Below, in pieces: positions 11,622-22,437 of a DNA stretch of 64,000 nucleotides. A program made the position numbers and the translations under genes. Position 1 is the first letter of the stretch; each line of letters starts with the position of its first letter. The notes beneath the pieces are model-generated. The model was not told the DNA's origin. It did not search any database and worked only from the letters and a program-made list of their open reading frames with translations. Source of the stretch: Pyrus communis (lineage: Eukaryota > Streptophyta > Magnoliopsida > Rosales > Rosaceae); assembly GCF_963583255.1 (NCBI RefSeq), contig NC_084811.1, positions 14,712,088-14,776,087 of the forward strand, given 5' to 3'.

Positions 11622-11630
11622 TTTTTATAG
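11622..11630 (+). promoter_or_regulatory. TATA box of the antisense gene
   Basis: TTTTTATAG lies about 120 bp upstream of the ATG at 11749 and is preserved in C, A, X and H. The leader between (CACACACACTCTGAAG...) has no upstream ATG that I noticed. Confidence 0.55.
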
Positions 11631-11748
11631 AGCTATCAATCACCCCAACACACACACTCTGAAGATTTCCCATTCCTGAAACTCGACTCCGGCCCTTTGT
11701 GAAATTTTAACTCCATCCACCCCTTCTCTTTGAACACTTTTGAAAAAA

Positions 11749-12420
11749 ATGGCAAACTCATCGAACCTTAGCTTAGATTTGAGTCTCAGCAGCGATCCGG
11801 TTGCGCCCCGTCAAGGTAATGTATGGCGCCCTTCTTTTTTATCTTCTAACGGTCCTCTTTCAGGTGAAGACTCTGTGATGCAGGACGCCACAACAGCTAC
11901 AATAGTAGCTAAAAACCTCCTCACTCCGAAAGATAGTAGGCTGCTGTCAGGACGGTCCGATGAGTTGGCCGTTCAAGAGTCCCTCGCACTTAGTGTTCAG
12001 TGTGCGAGTTCTGTGTCCAACATGGGCCAACGCCTGCTTGCTCGGTCCCGCCAAGTGGAATCGTTGATGGCAGAGGTGGAAAGACTTAAGCAAGAGAACC
12101 AGCAGCTTAAGTACGAGAATAGAAGTTTGCATGTGCTTGCAAATAACTATTCATCGGGGATGAAGAGGAAGCTTGATGAGCTGCAAGAATCTGAGGGTCG
12201 AATTCACAGTGACCGTCAAAGGCTTGCGTCTTATCTCCAGAGGCACCTTTTTCCTGGGTCATCCAGCGCTTGGCCAAGTATTGAGGCCTGGAATGCTCTA
12301 GCTCCGATGCCTCCCGCTCCGATGGCTTCCGCTCCGATGCCTCCCGCTTCTATGCCTCCCGCTTCTATGCCTTCCGCTTCTGCGCCTCGTAGTGGGGCTT
12401 CACGCAAACAACCTTTGTGA
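11749..12420 (+). CDS. Antisense cassette protein, EAR-like motif plus leucine zipper (copy in B)
   Basis: 223 residues with no intron, read opposite to the retrotransposon. The ATG at 11749 is chosen because it is conserved in all five copies and has the context AAAAAAATGGC. Residues 7-13 are LSLDLSL, two overlapping LxLxL motifs of the EAR repression type. Residues 102-165 look like a coiled coil, with leucines at 106, 113, 120 and 127 spaced by seven (leucine zipper). No clear basic DNA-binding region precedes it. Residues 185-212 are Met-Pro-Pro-Ala-Ser/Pro repeats. I do not recognise a named family. A nuclear co-repressor-like role is inference from the motifs only. Promoter-like sequence lies directly upstream. 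Confidence 0.7.
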   Translation: MANSSNLSLDLSLSSDPVAPRQGNVWRPSFLSSNGPLSGEDSVMQDATTATIVAKNLLTPKDSRLLSGRSDELAVQESLALSVQCASSVSNMGQRLLARSRQVESLMAEVERLKQENQQLKYENRSLHVLANNYSSGMKRKLDELQESEGRIHSDRQRLASYLQRHLFPGSSSAWPSIEAWNALAPMPPAPMASAPMPPASMPPASMPSASAPRSGASRKQPL

Positions 12421-12460
12421 AGCTCCACCTTTCTCCATGTTTAGTATCTTTCTATCTCTC

Positions 12461-12494
<34 letters not shown>

Positions 12495-12502
12495 AAATAA
12501 AA

Positions 12503-13588
12503 TCAAACGGCATGGAATTGGTCCTTGAATGGAAGGTGATACTTGAAGTGAACCGGCAATGGTTTGAATTCTAGTGTAGGTGCCTGATTCATAAAAAACA
12601 GCAAGTTAGTATAAAATGTAAAGGAATTTGAAAAAAACTTACTTGTTTTGTCCGACAAGAACTCAATGACAAACACCACTCCTTTGAAAGTTTCAGGGAT
12701 ATTGGACTTGGCCAGATTGCAAGTGATGGTTATGACTTGTCCAATGTCATCAAATTTAACTTCTTTGGATTTTGTGGTTTCAAGAACGTCCTCTTTGATG
12801 AATTCATGACATTCCCTACTTGTCACCTTTGAAAGGGCTTCCAATATGTCTTTTTCACCTTCTTCTTCCTTGGAAGTCTTGAATCTGCAAGGAATAAGGA
12901 TACTTGTTGGAACGGGGTTAAAAATAATGAAATTTGGAACAACCATACCTGTATTAGATGGCATAGGAGCAATAGGTGTCTCCGGTAAAGGTGTTTCCAC
13001 CCTTTCCGTGGGTTGGGTGTATTCCTCTTCCTTGTGATTTGATTTTGATGGTTGAGGGTCCGTTCCAACCTCCTTGTCACTTCTCAACATGATAGCATTG
13101 GTGTTTTCAAATTTTCCCTTCTGATTTGCAATGGTTGAACTAGGGAGTTCGCCTTGGTCTCGAAACTGTCCTACGAACTCCGCGATCTGCCCAATTTGCT
13201 TATCCAAGTGGTCCAACCTTTGTGGTGGCTGCATAGGCGTTGAATAGAACTCCTCATATGGCTGCCAATATCCTTCTTGTTGAGCCTCATTGTCTTGATT
13301 TTGTGAGCCCTGCACCAAACAAATTAATTCATTAAGCTTTTGATTATAATCTATTGACGAACTTGAGTTTGGTTGGGCATATTGAATATGAGGTTGTGGT
13401 GGCTGCCAATATCCTCCTTGTTGAGCATTTTGAGGTTCCCACCACATAGAGTTTGAATGATCACTCCAATCCGAATTGTAAGTATTGGAAAACACGTTAT
13501 TCCTTGATTGAAGATTAGATATATCAACTCTTTGCATTTGGGACCTTTCCATGAGCTGTGACAAAAGAGAAGCGTTATCAAGTGCCAT
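12503..13588 (-). CDS. Gag C-terminal remnant frame (copy in B)
   Basis: 361 residues from an ATG at 13588 (MALDNASLL), about 90 bases inside the primer site; the frame upstream of that ATG runs through the primer site and is not coding. The middle (QIGQIAEFVGQFRDQGELPSS) aligns with the C-terminal gag of element G. RFKTSKEEEGEKDILEALSKV and the tail QAPTLEFKPLPVHFKY align with G's protease frame. The capsid domain, zinc knuckle and protease are absent. The segment between, including KFDDIGQVITITCNLAKS, has no counterpart in G and I do not recognise it. It stays open in A, B and C, but function is unproven. Confidence 0.55.
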   Translation of the reverse strand: MALDNASLLSQLMERSQMQRVDISNLQSRNNVFSNTYNSDWSDHSNSMWWEPQNAQQGGYWQPPQPHIQYAQPNSSSSIDYNQKLNELICLVQGSQNQDNEAQQEGYWQPYEEFYSTPMQPPQRLDHLDKQIGQIAEFVGQFRDQGELPSSTIANQKGKFENTNAIMLRSDKEVGTDPQPSKSNHKEEEYTQPTERVETPLPETPIAPMPSNTGMVVPNFIIFNPVPTSILIPCRFKTSKEEEGEKDILEALSKVTSRECHEFIKEDVLETTKSKEVKFDDIGQVITITCNLAKSNIPETFKGVVFVIEFLSDKTSKFFSNSFTFYTNLLFFMNQAPTLEFKPLPVHFKYHLPFKDQFHAV

Positions 13589-13678
13589 GTTGTTCTTAAC
13601 AAACAAAACACAAATAAAAACTAAATCTAAAAGACAATACAGAAACAAACAATCCAAGGGATTAGCAAATTTTCTAAT

Positions 13679-13695
13679 CCCCGGCAACGGCGCCA
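13679..13695 (-). promoter_or_regulatory. Primer-binding site, tRNA-Asp type
   Basis: The plus strand reads CCCCGGCAACGGCGCCA, which is the 3' end of plant tRNA-Asp as I know it. It lies 5 bp from the LTR end. tRNA-Asp priming is typical of Athila elements. Confidence 0.88.
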
Positions 13696-13700
13696 AAATT

Positions 13701-15930
13701 TGGTGCGTGATTTATACGCACACAAATTAAACCCTCTTTTTGTCAATTGTAGTATAAGTATAAGTAGGGATCGTTCTGGACCGGGGATTAGGAGGGATTG
13801 TTAATCACTTGGATTTGACTCAAAAACATAAAAACAAAGTTAAAAACGTTCACAAAGACTCAAAGGACTCAAAACAAGTTCAAAAGACTCAAAACTGCCT
13901 AAAAACACTAACTAGGCAGTTTCTGACCTTAACCCCAATGTTGGACGAATTTAGGATTATGGCTTGATTCAAACGTAAAATAACAATATAAAACACTATA
14001 CTAGACTCAAAGAATGCAAAACTAAACTTTAAAACACTAAAACAAACCAAAAGACTCAAACATCACCCAAAACACTCAAAACAGCCTTAAAATCACTTTC
14101 TGGGCAGTTTTGAGCACTTTGGTGAATTTGGACGAATTTTGGGAAATAAATTGAATCAAAACACTTTAAAACATAAACTAAACAAAGTCTAAACACTAAA
14201 GAACAAGAAATTAAAGGGGGGGGTTAGGTTTTGACGAATTTAAACTAAAAGAACAGATTGTAAGTAAAAGCAAAATGTAAATGTGAATGTGTGATAGAAT
14301 TGAATGGAATGAAGGCTAGCTAAGGGGTTCATCTCCATACATGTTATACTTGCATAATAAAATGATTTCCAATTGCATTTCAATAAACTATGATACTCAA
14401 CACCCCAAGTTAACCGTGATGCACTAATTAACCTTCAAATCGTCCTAACGTTATTGAATTGGATGATGCATGCGACAATTCAAAACATTCCCCACAAGTC
14501 CTCAACATGAATGCATAGAAGAGGTACAAGCAAGAATCATTACGCTCTATGAAAATTATAAGTGTTGACGAGGCATTCGTTACTATGATTGCATGAAACT
14601 TATGCCAAGAATTTGTTTAACACGATTGTTTATAAGCAACCTCCACTACTTGTGAATATAAGTTCGTAACTATTAGGTGAAACTCACTTATATTCTAGCG
14701 TCATATTCATGCATGAAAATTAAGCGCGCATTCTCAATAAACATACATAAATAAGTTATCAATCAAACGGTTAAACAAATTGAATCCACAACTTATGAAA
14801 CGCAATTAGAAGTAATCAAATCAAAATGCAAGCATAAACATATATTTCGAATTCCCCCCTAGCCAAGGGGGGTTTAGTTGAATTTAAACATTGGAATCAA
14901 AGAAACACCTAAACATTCCAACAACTCAAACTTGAATTGTATGAACGTTTAGGCACTCTTCTCTTCCATTCCTCATACGTACAAAACAAAGAGTATTGAA
15001 ATTAAACATTGAAATCAAAGAAACACCTAAACATTCCAACAACTCAAACTTGAATTGTATGAACGTTTAGGCACTCTTCTCTTCCTCTTCGTTGTAGCAC
15101 AAGGTCTAAGGATAGTTTGATGGTGTGAATGGTTTGGGGAGTGGTTGGAGTGGCTGCAATGGAGGAGAAAAGTGTTTTGGTGGCTGCTGCAAGGGTGCGG
15201 AGAGGTTTTGACGAATTTTTGGAATATGGAAGAGTGAATGAGTGTGAATGAATGTTGTGTGAAGTGTGTATGGTTTTTATAGGGAGATGAATGGATGGGA
15301 GAGGGAACATGACAGCTAGGTTAAGTGAATGCATGTGCAAAACAGCTAGGATGGCTGAAATTGTAAGGGGAATGCATGTGCAATGTTGGAAATCTGATGG
15401 GAATGAATGATTAAATGTGCAATGAAGTGGAATGACAGCTAGGTTATGATGATGAATGCATGTGGCTGATTTAATTGAATAGGAAAGCATGTGGATTTAA
15501 TGGTTTAAAGGGTGAATGCATGTGGATGCATGTGTTGATGAATGGGATTGTGGAGTGGCTGGAATGATAAAAGAATAAAGGGTGCATGTGGGTTAATTAA
15601 TTAAAGGGAGTGCATGTGCAATGTTGTTGTTGGTGCAATGATGGAGGAACAAGTGCATGTGGCTGAAATGTGGAAGGTGAGTGGCTACTTCAAGTAGGAA
15701 TCCTTGTGACATCAACTCTTCAATTTCGTCCATTCCTTTTGCTCCAAGTATATGTTATCCCTTCCAAGTCCAATTTTGCTCCAAAATGCTCCAAAATGCA
15801 TCTTTTTGCTTCCTTAGCCACATGAACCTAAAAACACACGAAAATGGCTTAAACGCCAAAAACAACTATGAATTAACAATATAAATGCACGAGAACAAGC
15901 CATTTAAGTCGCATGAATATGCTCCTATCA
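13701..15930 (-). mobile_element. Element B 5' LTR
   Basis: 2230 bp, TGGTGCG to CTATCA, followed by the duplication AAACA. It contains a TATA-like TATAAAAA (complement near 15272-15281), a duplicated segment around CCTAAACGTTCATAC (14900-15085, displayed in reverse), the CCCCCC/GGGGGG hairpin near 14855-14873 and the conserved stem-loop near 14650-14700. No gene. Confidence 0.92.
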
Positions 15931-17789
15931 AAACACTAAACTAGACTCAAAGAATGTAAAACTAAACTTTAAAACACTAGGACAAACCAAAGACTCAAAA
16001 TGCTTTTAAAAACACAAACTAAAATGATTTCTAACTAAATTGACATTAAAGTAAAGGGGGATTTAAGTTTATACGAAATTAAATTAAATGAACAAATTAA
16101 AACAGAATGTAAATATGAAATTGATGAAATAGAATGGATGAATGCTAGCTAAGGGGGTCATCTCCACATATGTTACACTTGCATAATAAAAAGATTTCCA
16201 GTTGATCTTTCGATAAATTATGAATTCTCATCACCCCAAGTTAATTAGGTCCGCTTAAATTAACCGTCAAGTTTTCCTTAAGTTAATGAATTGGATGGGT
16301 TAGCGCAACGCAATTCACTACATTCTCCAAAAGTCCTTTACGTGAACAGCACAATAAAGATACAATCAAAGATCATTAAGCATTATGAAAACTATAAGTG
16401 TTGACGAGGCATTCGTTACTATGATGAGCATGAAACTTGTGCCAAGAATTCATTTAACGCGATTGTTTATAAGCAACCTCCACTACTTGTGAATATAAGT
16501 TCATAACGATTAGGTGAAACTCACTTATATTCTAGCGTCATATTCATGCATGAAAATTAAGCGTGCACTCTCAATAAACATACATAAATAAGTTATCAAT
16601 CAAACGGTTAAACAAATTGAATCCACAACTTATGAAACGCAATTAGAAGTAATCAAATCAAAATGCAAACATAAACATTTATTTCGAATCCCCCCCTAGC
16701 CAAGCGGGGTTTAGTTCCTCATAACTTTGAAATCAAAGAAACACCTAAACATTCCAACAACTCAAACTTGAATTGTATGAACGTTTAGGCACTCTTCTCT
16801 TCCATTCCTCATACGTACAAAACAAAGAGAATTAAATTTAAACTTTGAAATCAAAGAAACACCTAAACATTCCAACAACTCACACTTGAATTGTATGAAC
16901 GTTTAGGCCCTCTTATCTTCCTCGTTGTTGTAGCACAAGGTCTAAGGTGAGGTTTGGGGGATTATGGAAATGGATGAGGAGTGGTGTTTGGATTATAAGG
17001 GAATGGATGGGAAGCTCACGGCTAGGGAAGGGAGAATGTGTTTGTAATGTGTTGTGTATGAAATGAGATGTTCATGAATGAATGAATGCAAGGGTATTTA
17101 TAGGAGTAGTGGAGGGAACATATGGCTATGTCATTTGTAGGTGAAGTAGGTGGATGTTGTAGGTGAAGTAGGTGGATGTTGTAGGTGAAGTGGATGTTGT
17201 AGGTGAAGTAGGTGGATGTTGTAGGTGTAGTGGATGTTGTAGGTGAAGTGGGTGGATGTTGTAGGTGAAGTAGGTGGATGTTGTAGGTGAAGTAGGTGGA
17301 TGTTATGTTAAGTGATAAGTGATAAGTGATATGATATGTGGTTATGATATGATAAGTGGTTAAGTGGTGATGATAAGTGATAAGTGATTAAGTGATATGA
17401 TATGTGGTGATGATAAGTGATAAGTGCATGTGGGTTAACTAATGAAGGAAATGCATGTTCAATGACAATGTGTTAGAATGGATGTGTGTTATGCATGGCA
17501 TGATTGGGATTAGGAAAGGTTTAAATGTCCTAAAACTAAAGAGAACAAGGTTCCAACACTTTGGCTCCAATTAGGTCTTCAATTTCGTCCAACACTTTGG
17601 CTTCAAGCATAAGCTATCCGTCCTTAGCCCAAAAGTGCTCCAAAAGTCTCCAAAATGCATCTTTTTGCTCCTTTAGCCCTTTGGACCTACAAACATACGA
17701 AAATAGCTTAAAGTACTAAAATAACTAAAGAAACATAACGTAAATGTACGAGAACAAGCCATTTAAGTCGCATAAATATGCTCCTATCA
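15931..17789 (-). mobile_element. Element C 3' LTR, right piece
   Basis: Continues the LTR begun at 4050-4198. It begins with the AAACA duplication and ends CTATCA at 17789, directly before the polypurine tract at 17790. It carries a TATA box (TATTTATAGG read in reverse near 17095) and a minisatellite. Confidence 0.9.
17137..17304 (-). repeat. U3 minisatellite in element C 3' LTR
   Basis: Same 22/18-bp GTAGGTGAAG units as at 2570-2741, in a different order, including a variant GTAGGTGTAG. Confidence 0.9.
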
Positions 17790-17809
17790 AATACCCCCAC
17801 ACTTAGCTT
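17790..17809 (-). promoter_or_regulatory. Polypurine tract of element C
   Basis: Minus strand AAGTGTGGGGGTATT, adjacent to the 3' LTR. Confidence 0.85.
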
Positions 17810-19648
17810 TTGCTAGTCCTCGAGCAAAACAGAAAAACAAAACAAAAAGAACAAAACACAACCTACACCTTCCAACAATCGTATCAGGGACTTCCAATGC
17901 ACATGACAAGTTAAAAATCATTATTCTCACAGATTTGAGCCATCTTTACACTTAAGTACATTCTTAATCATAGTCACCACATACTAGTTCACAATTAAGC
18001 AATTAAAACACATTTCAAATGTAGTAACATGCCTTTAGAGAATTCCCTCAATTTCTTACTAGATGTACTCTCGTTTTTCACACAGATTTTCTGACTACAC
18101 ACCCTACACTAGGTATATGTGAGAAGATTGATGTAAACATGTAGACGAACACTCACATATGTTATAATAAGGAAAGCATTTTCTGGAGTTAATAAGCATG
18201 TTTAGATATGATCTCATGAATGGAATGCTACTACTTAGACGCGAGAACCAGTGACACCATAAGCTCATACCAAGTTCAAACTCCACAATTGAAATACATA
18301 ACACTCAATATAGAAGTCAAAGGGTAGTAACGGGGCTAGGGTATTGGCTAACAATGAAAGGTGAAGGATAAACAAACATTCTTAAAGCAATAGTGAGCAA
18401 AGTATTGAATTAGGCACTTAGAATTCCCTTAAGAACGCAGAAGTCAACTTTGAACACCCAAGGGAAAATCACACAAAACTTAGGGCCATATTCAACTTTT
18501 TGGACCCTTTCTTCAACCATCAACGCTCGTGAGTTCATTCTTACTTATTTTCACTCCTTTTTTTTTTTTTTTTTTTTTTTTTTTTCTTTTCTTCTTTTTC
18601 TTTTGAATCTCAAAACATACATATAAACGTAAGAACAAACTTTTACTCCCCCACACTCATTTTCTTGCATAATGTAACTCAAAAGGAATTCATTTAAGTC
18701 ATGCTCACTAAACTTTAAGAACAAGGGTATAGGAAAGTCCTACTCTAAGCTAGGTAAGGGGTGATGTGGGTAAACAAGGAATAAAGGCAAAACGAGGCTC
18801 AACGGGGTTAAAACTTACAACATATACGAAGTATGGGAAGTAAGGCTATTTGGCTATGGTGGTGGTCACTACACAACTTCTTCTTGAATATGTGTTATGC
18901 AAATCAATAACATGCTTTGAATGAAATGGGCATGAGTTCTAGCATTTGGAACTATATGATGAAACGCCTTCTAAGTAGTAACCAAGCAAAGAATAATGAG
19001 ATCATGCAACGACTTTAGAAAACAAGAAATCACAGATTATACTCTCCAAAGAACGTTATAGGCTCAAGTCTCTCAGGGTTGTAGCGTTTGTTTGAGTTCC
19101 TTCCTTCAAGCATGTTACAAAAACGAATTTTTTTCTTTTATGATTGCATGTGAAGTCATACATTATAACCATAACCAAGCATATACCAAGAGTAAATCAA
19201 ACTTTTCTCTATGTTTATAACTCTTTCTAACCGTCATGCAATTATAAACCAAATCCTTATCATTGTGTTGGAAGGTACCCTAAGACACAAACACACAAAA
19301 ACGACTCTTAAAACAACTCTTTTTGGGTTTTTCAAAACAATTTTTCAAATTTTTATGGGATTTTCGAATTATAAAACAAAACACACTAAAACACTCTAAA
19401 ACAACTTAAAAACACCTTAAAACAGCAAGGAACAACATTTGAAGTTATGGGTGATAAAATCCCACGAATTTGCATTAAATATACTTAGTTACCCCCCCAC
19501 ACTTAAATCAAACATTGTCCTGAATGTTTTAAGCATAGATTCATACAAAGCATAAGTAAACACACAAAAAGCATTTAAACATACTAAACATGGCAGAATG
19601 TAATTAACAAAGAGAAGAGTTTAGGAACGCAAATCTGGTTATGGAGTG
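17810..19648 (-). other. Element C 3' noncoding internal region
   Basis: Homologous to 8606-10440 in B. No credible gene. It includes a long T run near 18557-18586 and two further GTGTGGGGG tracts (complement near 18649-18657 and 19492-19503). Confidence 0.75.
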
Positions 19649-21640
19649 TAAATTCCCTCTTCTCCTTGGTGATTGCATTGAGGCATTGATCTTGGTGATT
19701 CCACAGGCATACTCTTGAACTGGTTTCCGCCCATCGTTGATTTTCCTTTGTGCTACTTCTTGAACTGGGCAGCAGGATGGTTCTTTTGGTCTCCCCCGAA
19801 GGTCTGAGCTTATCCCTTTTATCTGTTTCTTTGTTCAATCTGTGCAGGAGTGGTCCCTTCTCTGGAAGTGTATCAACCGTTGAAGATGACTACTCGAGAG
19901 CAACGCTAGGTAAGCAATCAGGAATAGGTTCCAGGCAGTTGGCTCCAGATCGGAAGACTGACTCCAAGTGCCGGCTGATTGCTTCTTTTACTTTGCCATG
20001 CGAGTAAGAACAAGCACAAAGAAAAAGACAGGGAAAGAGCATGATATGAGATACTTTTGCTTTTGACCTTGATGATATGAGATACCTTTGCTTTTGAAGA
20101 AGCGGTGAATGAATCAGCACATGTATTTGTTGTGCTGTTTCCTCCTGGGTCATCTGTACTCCAGACATCTGGTATCATCTTTGGGGAAGAAGAAAGAATT
20201 TAGTATTTCGAAAGGCTTTGCTGTGAGTGCACCCTCAGAGGTGAGGGAGAGTTGGGCATTTTCTTCAGGTTTGCCCTGCCATAAAAGACGAAGGTCGACA
20301 TATATAGAGATAATATCAAGTGGTAGTACTTTTTACCCTTGTCGACAAACGTTTTGATCCCGCAAATCCGGCTCTTTGAAATAGTGGCGCCTCTTCGATC
20401 TTTGAATACGCCTCTTCGATTTCTGAGCAGGCGCCCCTTCGATTTCTGAACGACGCCCCTTCGCTTTCTGAACGACACGTGGTAGTGCAGATGCGGCTCC
20501 TTTTGACAAAGCTGCACGCGTCTTCTGAAAAGCAGAGAAAGCGTCGCCGAACTTTGCGCTTGTCGGCTAAAGATGTGTAGATGCGATGATGGCCTCCACG
20601 TGTTTTCAGCTTTGTCAGAAATCTTTTGACAAAGTTGAACGCGTTTTCTGAAAAGCCGAGGGAGTGTCGCCTAAATTACGCCGGAAAATCCGGCTCTTTG
20701 AATCGGTGGACGCGTCGTCTTGGCTTTTTATAGAGCTATCAATCACCTCAACACACACACTCTGAAGATTTCCCATTCCTGAAACTCGACTCCGGCCCTT
20801 TGTGAAATTTTAACTCCATCCACCCCTTCTCTTTGAACACTTTTGAAAAAAATGGCAAACTCATCGAACCTTAGCTTAGATTTGAGTCTCAGCAGCGATC
20901 CGGTTGCGCCCCGTCAAGGTAATGTATGGCGCCCTTCTTTTTTATCTTCTAACGGTCCTCTTTCAGGTGAAGACTCTGTGATGCAGGACGCCACAACAGC
21001 TACAATAGTAGCTAAAAACCTCCTCACTCCAAAAGATAGTAGGCTGCTGTCAGGACGGTCCGATGAGTTCGCCGTTCAAGAGTCCCTCGCACTTAGTGTT
21101 CAGTGTGCGAGTTCTGTGTCCAACATGGGCCAACGCCTGCTTGCTCGGTCCCGCCAAGTGGAATCGTTGATGGCAGAGGTGGAAAGACTTAAGCAAGAGA
21201 TCCAGCAGCTTAAGTACGAGAATAGAAGTTTGCATGTGCTTGCAAATAACTATTCGTCGGGGATGAAGAGGAAGCTTGATGAGCTGCAAGAATCTGAGGG
21301 TCGAATTCACAGTGACCGTCAAAGGCTTGCGTCTTATCTCCAGAGGCACCTTTTTCCTGGGTCATCCAGCGCTTGGCCAAGTATTGAGGCCTGGAATGCT
21401 CTAGCTCCGATGCCTCCCGCTCCGATGGCTTCCGCTCCGATGCCTCCCGCTTCTATGCCTCCCGCTTCTATGCCTTCCGCTTCTATGCCTCCCGCTTCTA
21501 TGCCTTCCGCTTCTGCGCCTCGTAGTGGGGCTTCACGCAAACAACCTTTGTGAAGCTCCACCTTTCTCCATGTTTAGTATCTTTCTTTCTCTTTTTTTTT
21601 TTTTTATTTTATTTTATTTTTTTTTTATTTTTTTATTATT
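19649..21640. other. Gene cassette in element C
   Basis: Equivalent to 10441-12490 of B. The tandem promoter repeats start at 20388, with G-boxes near 20476 and 20597. It is shorter than B at its left end, lacking the stretch around 10648-10735. The T-rich tract after the gene has expanded to about 45 bp of T with interspersed A. Confidence 0.8.
20852..21553 (+). CDS. Antisense cassette protein (intact copy in C)
   Basis: 233 residues. Same start, EAR-like LSLDLSL and zipper leucines as the copy at 11749. Differences I see include a 30-bp in-frame duplication that adds one more MPPASMPSAS block to the C-terminal tail, Leu to Phe at residue 73, and Asn to Ile in the zipper at residue 117. The promoter block upstream is nearly identical to B, including both G-boxes. 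It lies inside C antisense to the gag remnant. With B's copy it is one of two uninterrupted versions in the window, so it is the best candidate for expression. The family is unknown to me. Confidence 0.7.
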   Translation: MANSSNLSLDLSLSSDPVAPRQGNVWRPSFLSSNGPLSGEDSVMQDATTATIVAKNLLTPKDSRLLSGRSDEFAVQESLALSVQCASSVSNMGQRLLARSRQVESLMAEVERLKQEIQQLKYENRSLHVLANNYSSGMKRKLDELQESEGRIHSDRQRLASYLQRHLFPGSSSAWPSIEAWNALAPMPPAPMASAPMPPASMPPASMPSASMPPASMPSASAPRSGASRKQPL

Positions 21641-22437
21641 AACATAAATAAAATCAAACGGCATGGAATTGGTCCTTGAATGGAAGGTGATACTTGAAGT
21701 GAACCGTCAATGGTCTGAATTCTAGTGTAGGTGCCTGATTCATAAAAAACAGCAAGTTAGTATAAAATGTAAAGGAATTTGAAAAAAACTTACTTGTTTT
21801 GTCCGACAAGAACTCAATGACAAACACCACTCCTTTGAAAGTTTCAGGGATATTGGACTTGGCCAGATTGCAAGTGATGGTTATGACTTGTCCAATGTCA
21901 TCAAATTTAACTTCTTTGGATTTTGTGGTTTCAAGAACGTCCTCTTTGATGAATTCATGACATTCCCTACTTGTCACCTTTGAAAGGGCTTCCAAGATGT
22001 CTTTTTTATTTTATTTTATTTTTTTTTTATTTTTTTATTTTATTTTATTTTTTTTTTATTTTTTTATTATTAACATAAATAAAATCAAACGGCATGGAAT
22101 TGGTCCTTGAATGGAAGGTGATACTTGAAGTGAACCGTCAATGGTTTGAATTCTAGTGTAGGTGCCTGATTCATAAAAAACAGCAAGTTAGTATAAAATG
22201 TAAAGGAATTTGAAAAAAACTTACTTGTTTTGTCCGACAAGAACTCAATGACAAACACCACTCCTTTGAAAGTTTCAGGGATATTGGACTTGGCCAGATT
22301 GCAAGTGATGGTTATGACTTGTCCAATGTCATCAAATTTAACTTCTTTGGATTTTGTGGTTTCAAGAACGTCCTCTTTGATGAATTCATGACATTCCCTA
22401 CTTGTCACCTTTGAAAGGGCTTCCAAGATGTCTTTTT
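21641..22437. repeat. Tandem duplication of gag-remnant 3' end in C
   Basis: 366 bp at 21641-22006 is repeated at 22072-22437 with about one difference by eye. The copies are separated by a TTTTATTTTATTTT-rich linker that is itself shared with the tract before copy one, so the duplicated period is 431 bp. The outer copy is only a fragment of the gag-remnant frame (up to 21995). Confidence 0.85.

Larger units (their letters stand above)
10441..12490. other. Foreign gene cassette replacing pol in element B
   Basis: Homology to element G stops at about 10440 (after GGTTATGGAG) and resumes only in gag at 12503. The roughly 2-kb insert is richer in G+C than its surroundings. It contains a divergent promoter-like block (11196-11630), a plus-strand gene (11749-12420) and a T-rich tract (about 12460-12489). 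Equivalent cassettes occur in C, A, H and X. The T run follows the gene on its coding strand, opposite to a poly(A) tail, so simple retro-insertion of the gene's mRNA is not supported. Confidence 0.8.
4199..15930 (-). mobile_element. Element B: non-autonomous Athila-like retrotransposon
   Basis: An 11.7-kb insertion with target duplication AAACA. On the minus strand: 5' LTR 13701-15930, primer site 13679-13695, gag remnant 13588-12503, an antisense cassette in place of pol (gene on plus strand 11749-12420), a 3' noncoding region with three purine tracts, and 3' LTR 4199-8585 (containing a 2.15-kb solo LTR). Once the solo LTR is removed the two LTRs are 2231 and 2230 bp. By eye I find only about two differences, so it is young. 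Both LTRs begin TGGT rather than TGAT, so the variant was present at integration. Confidence 0.92.
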
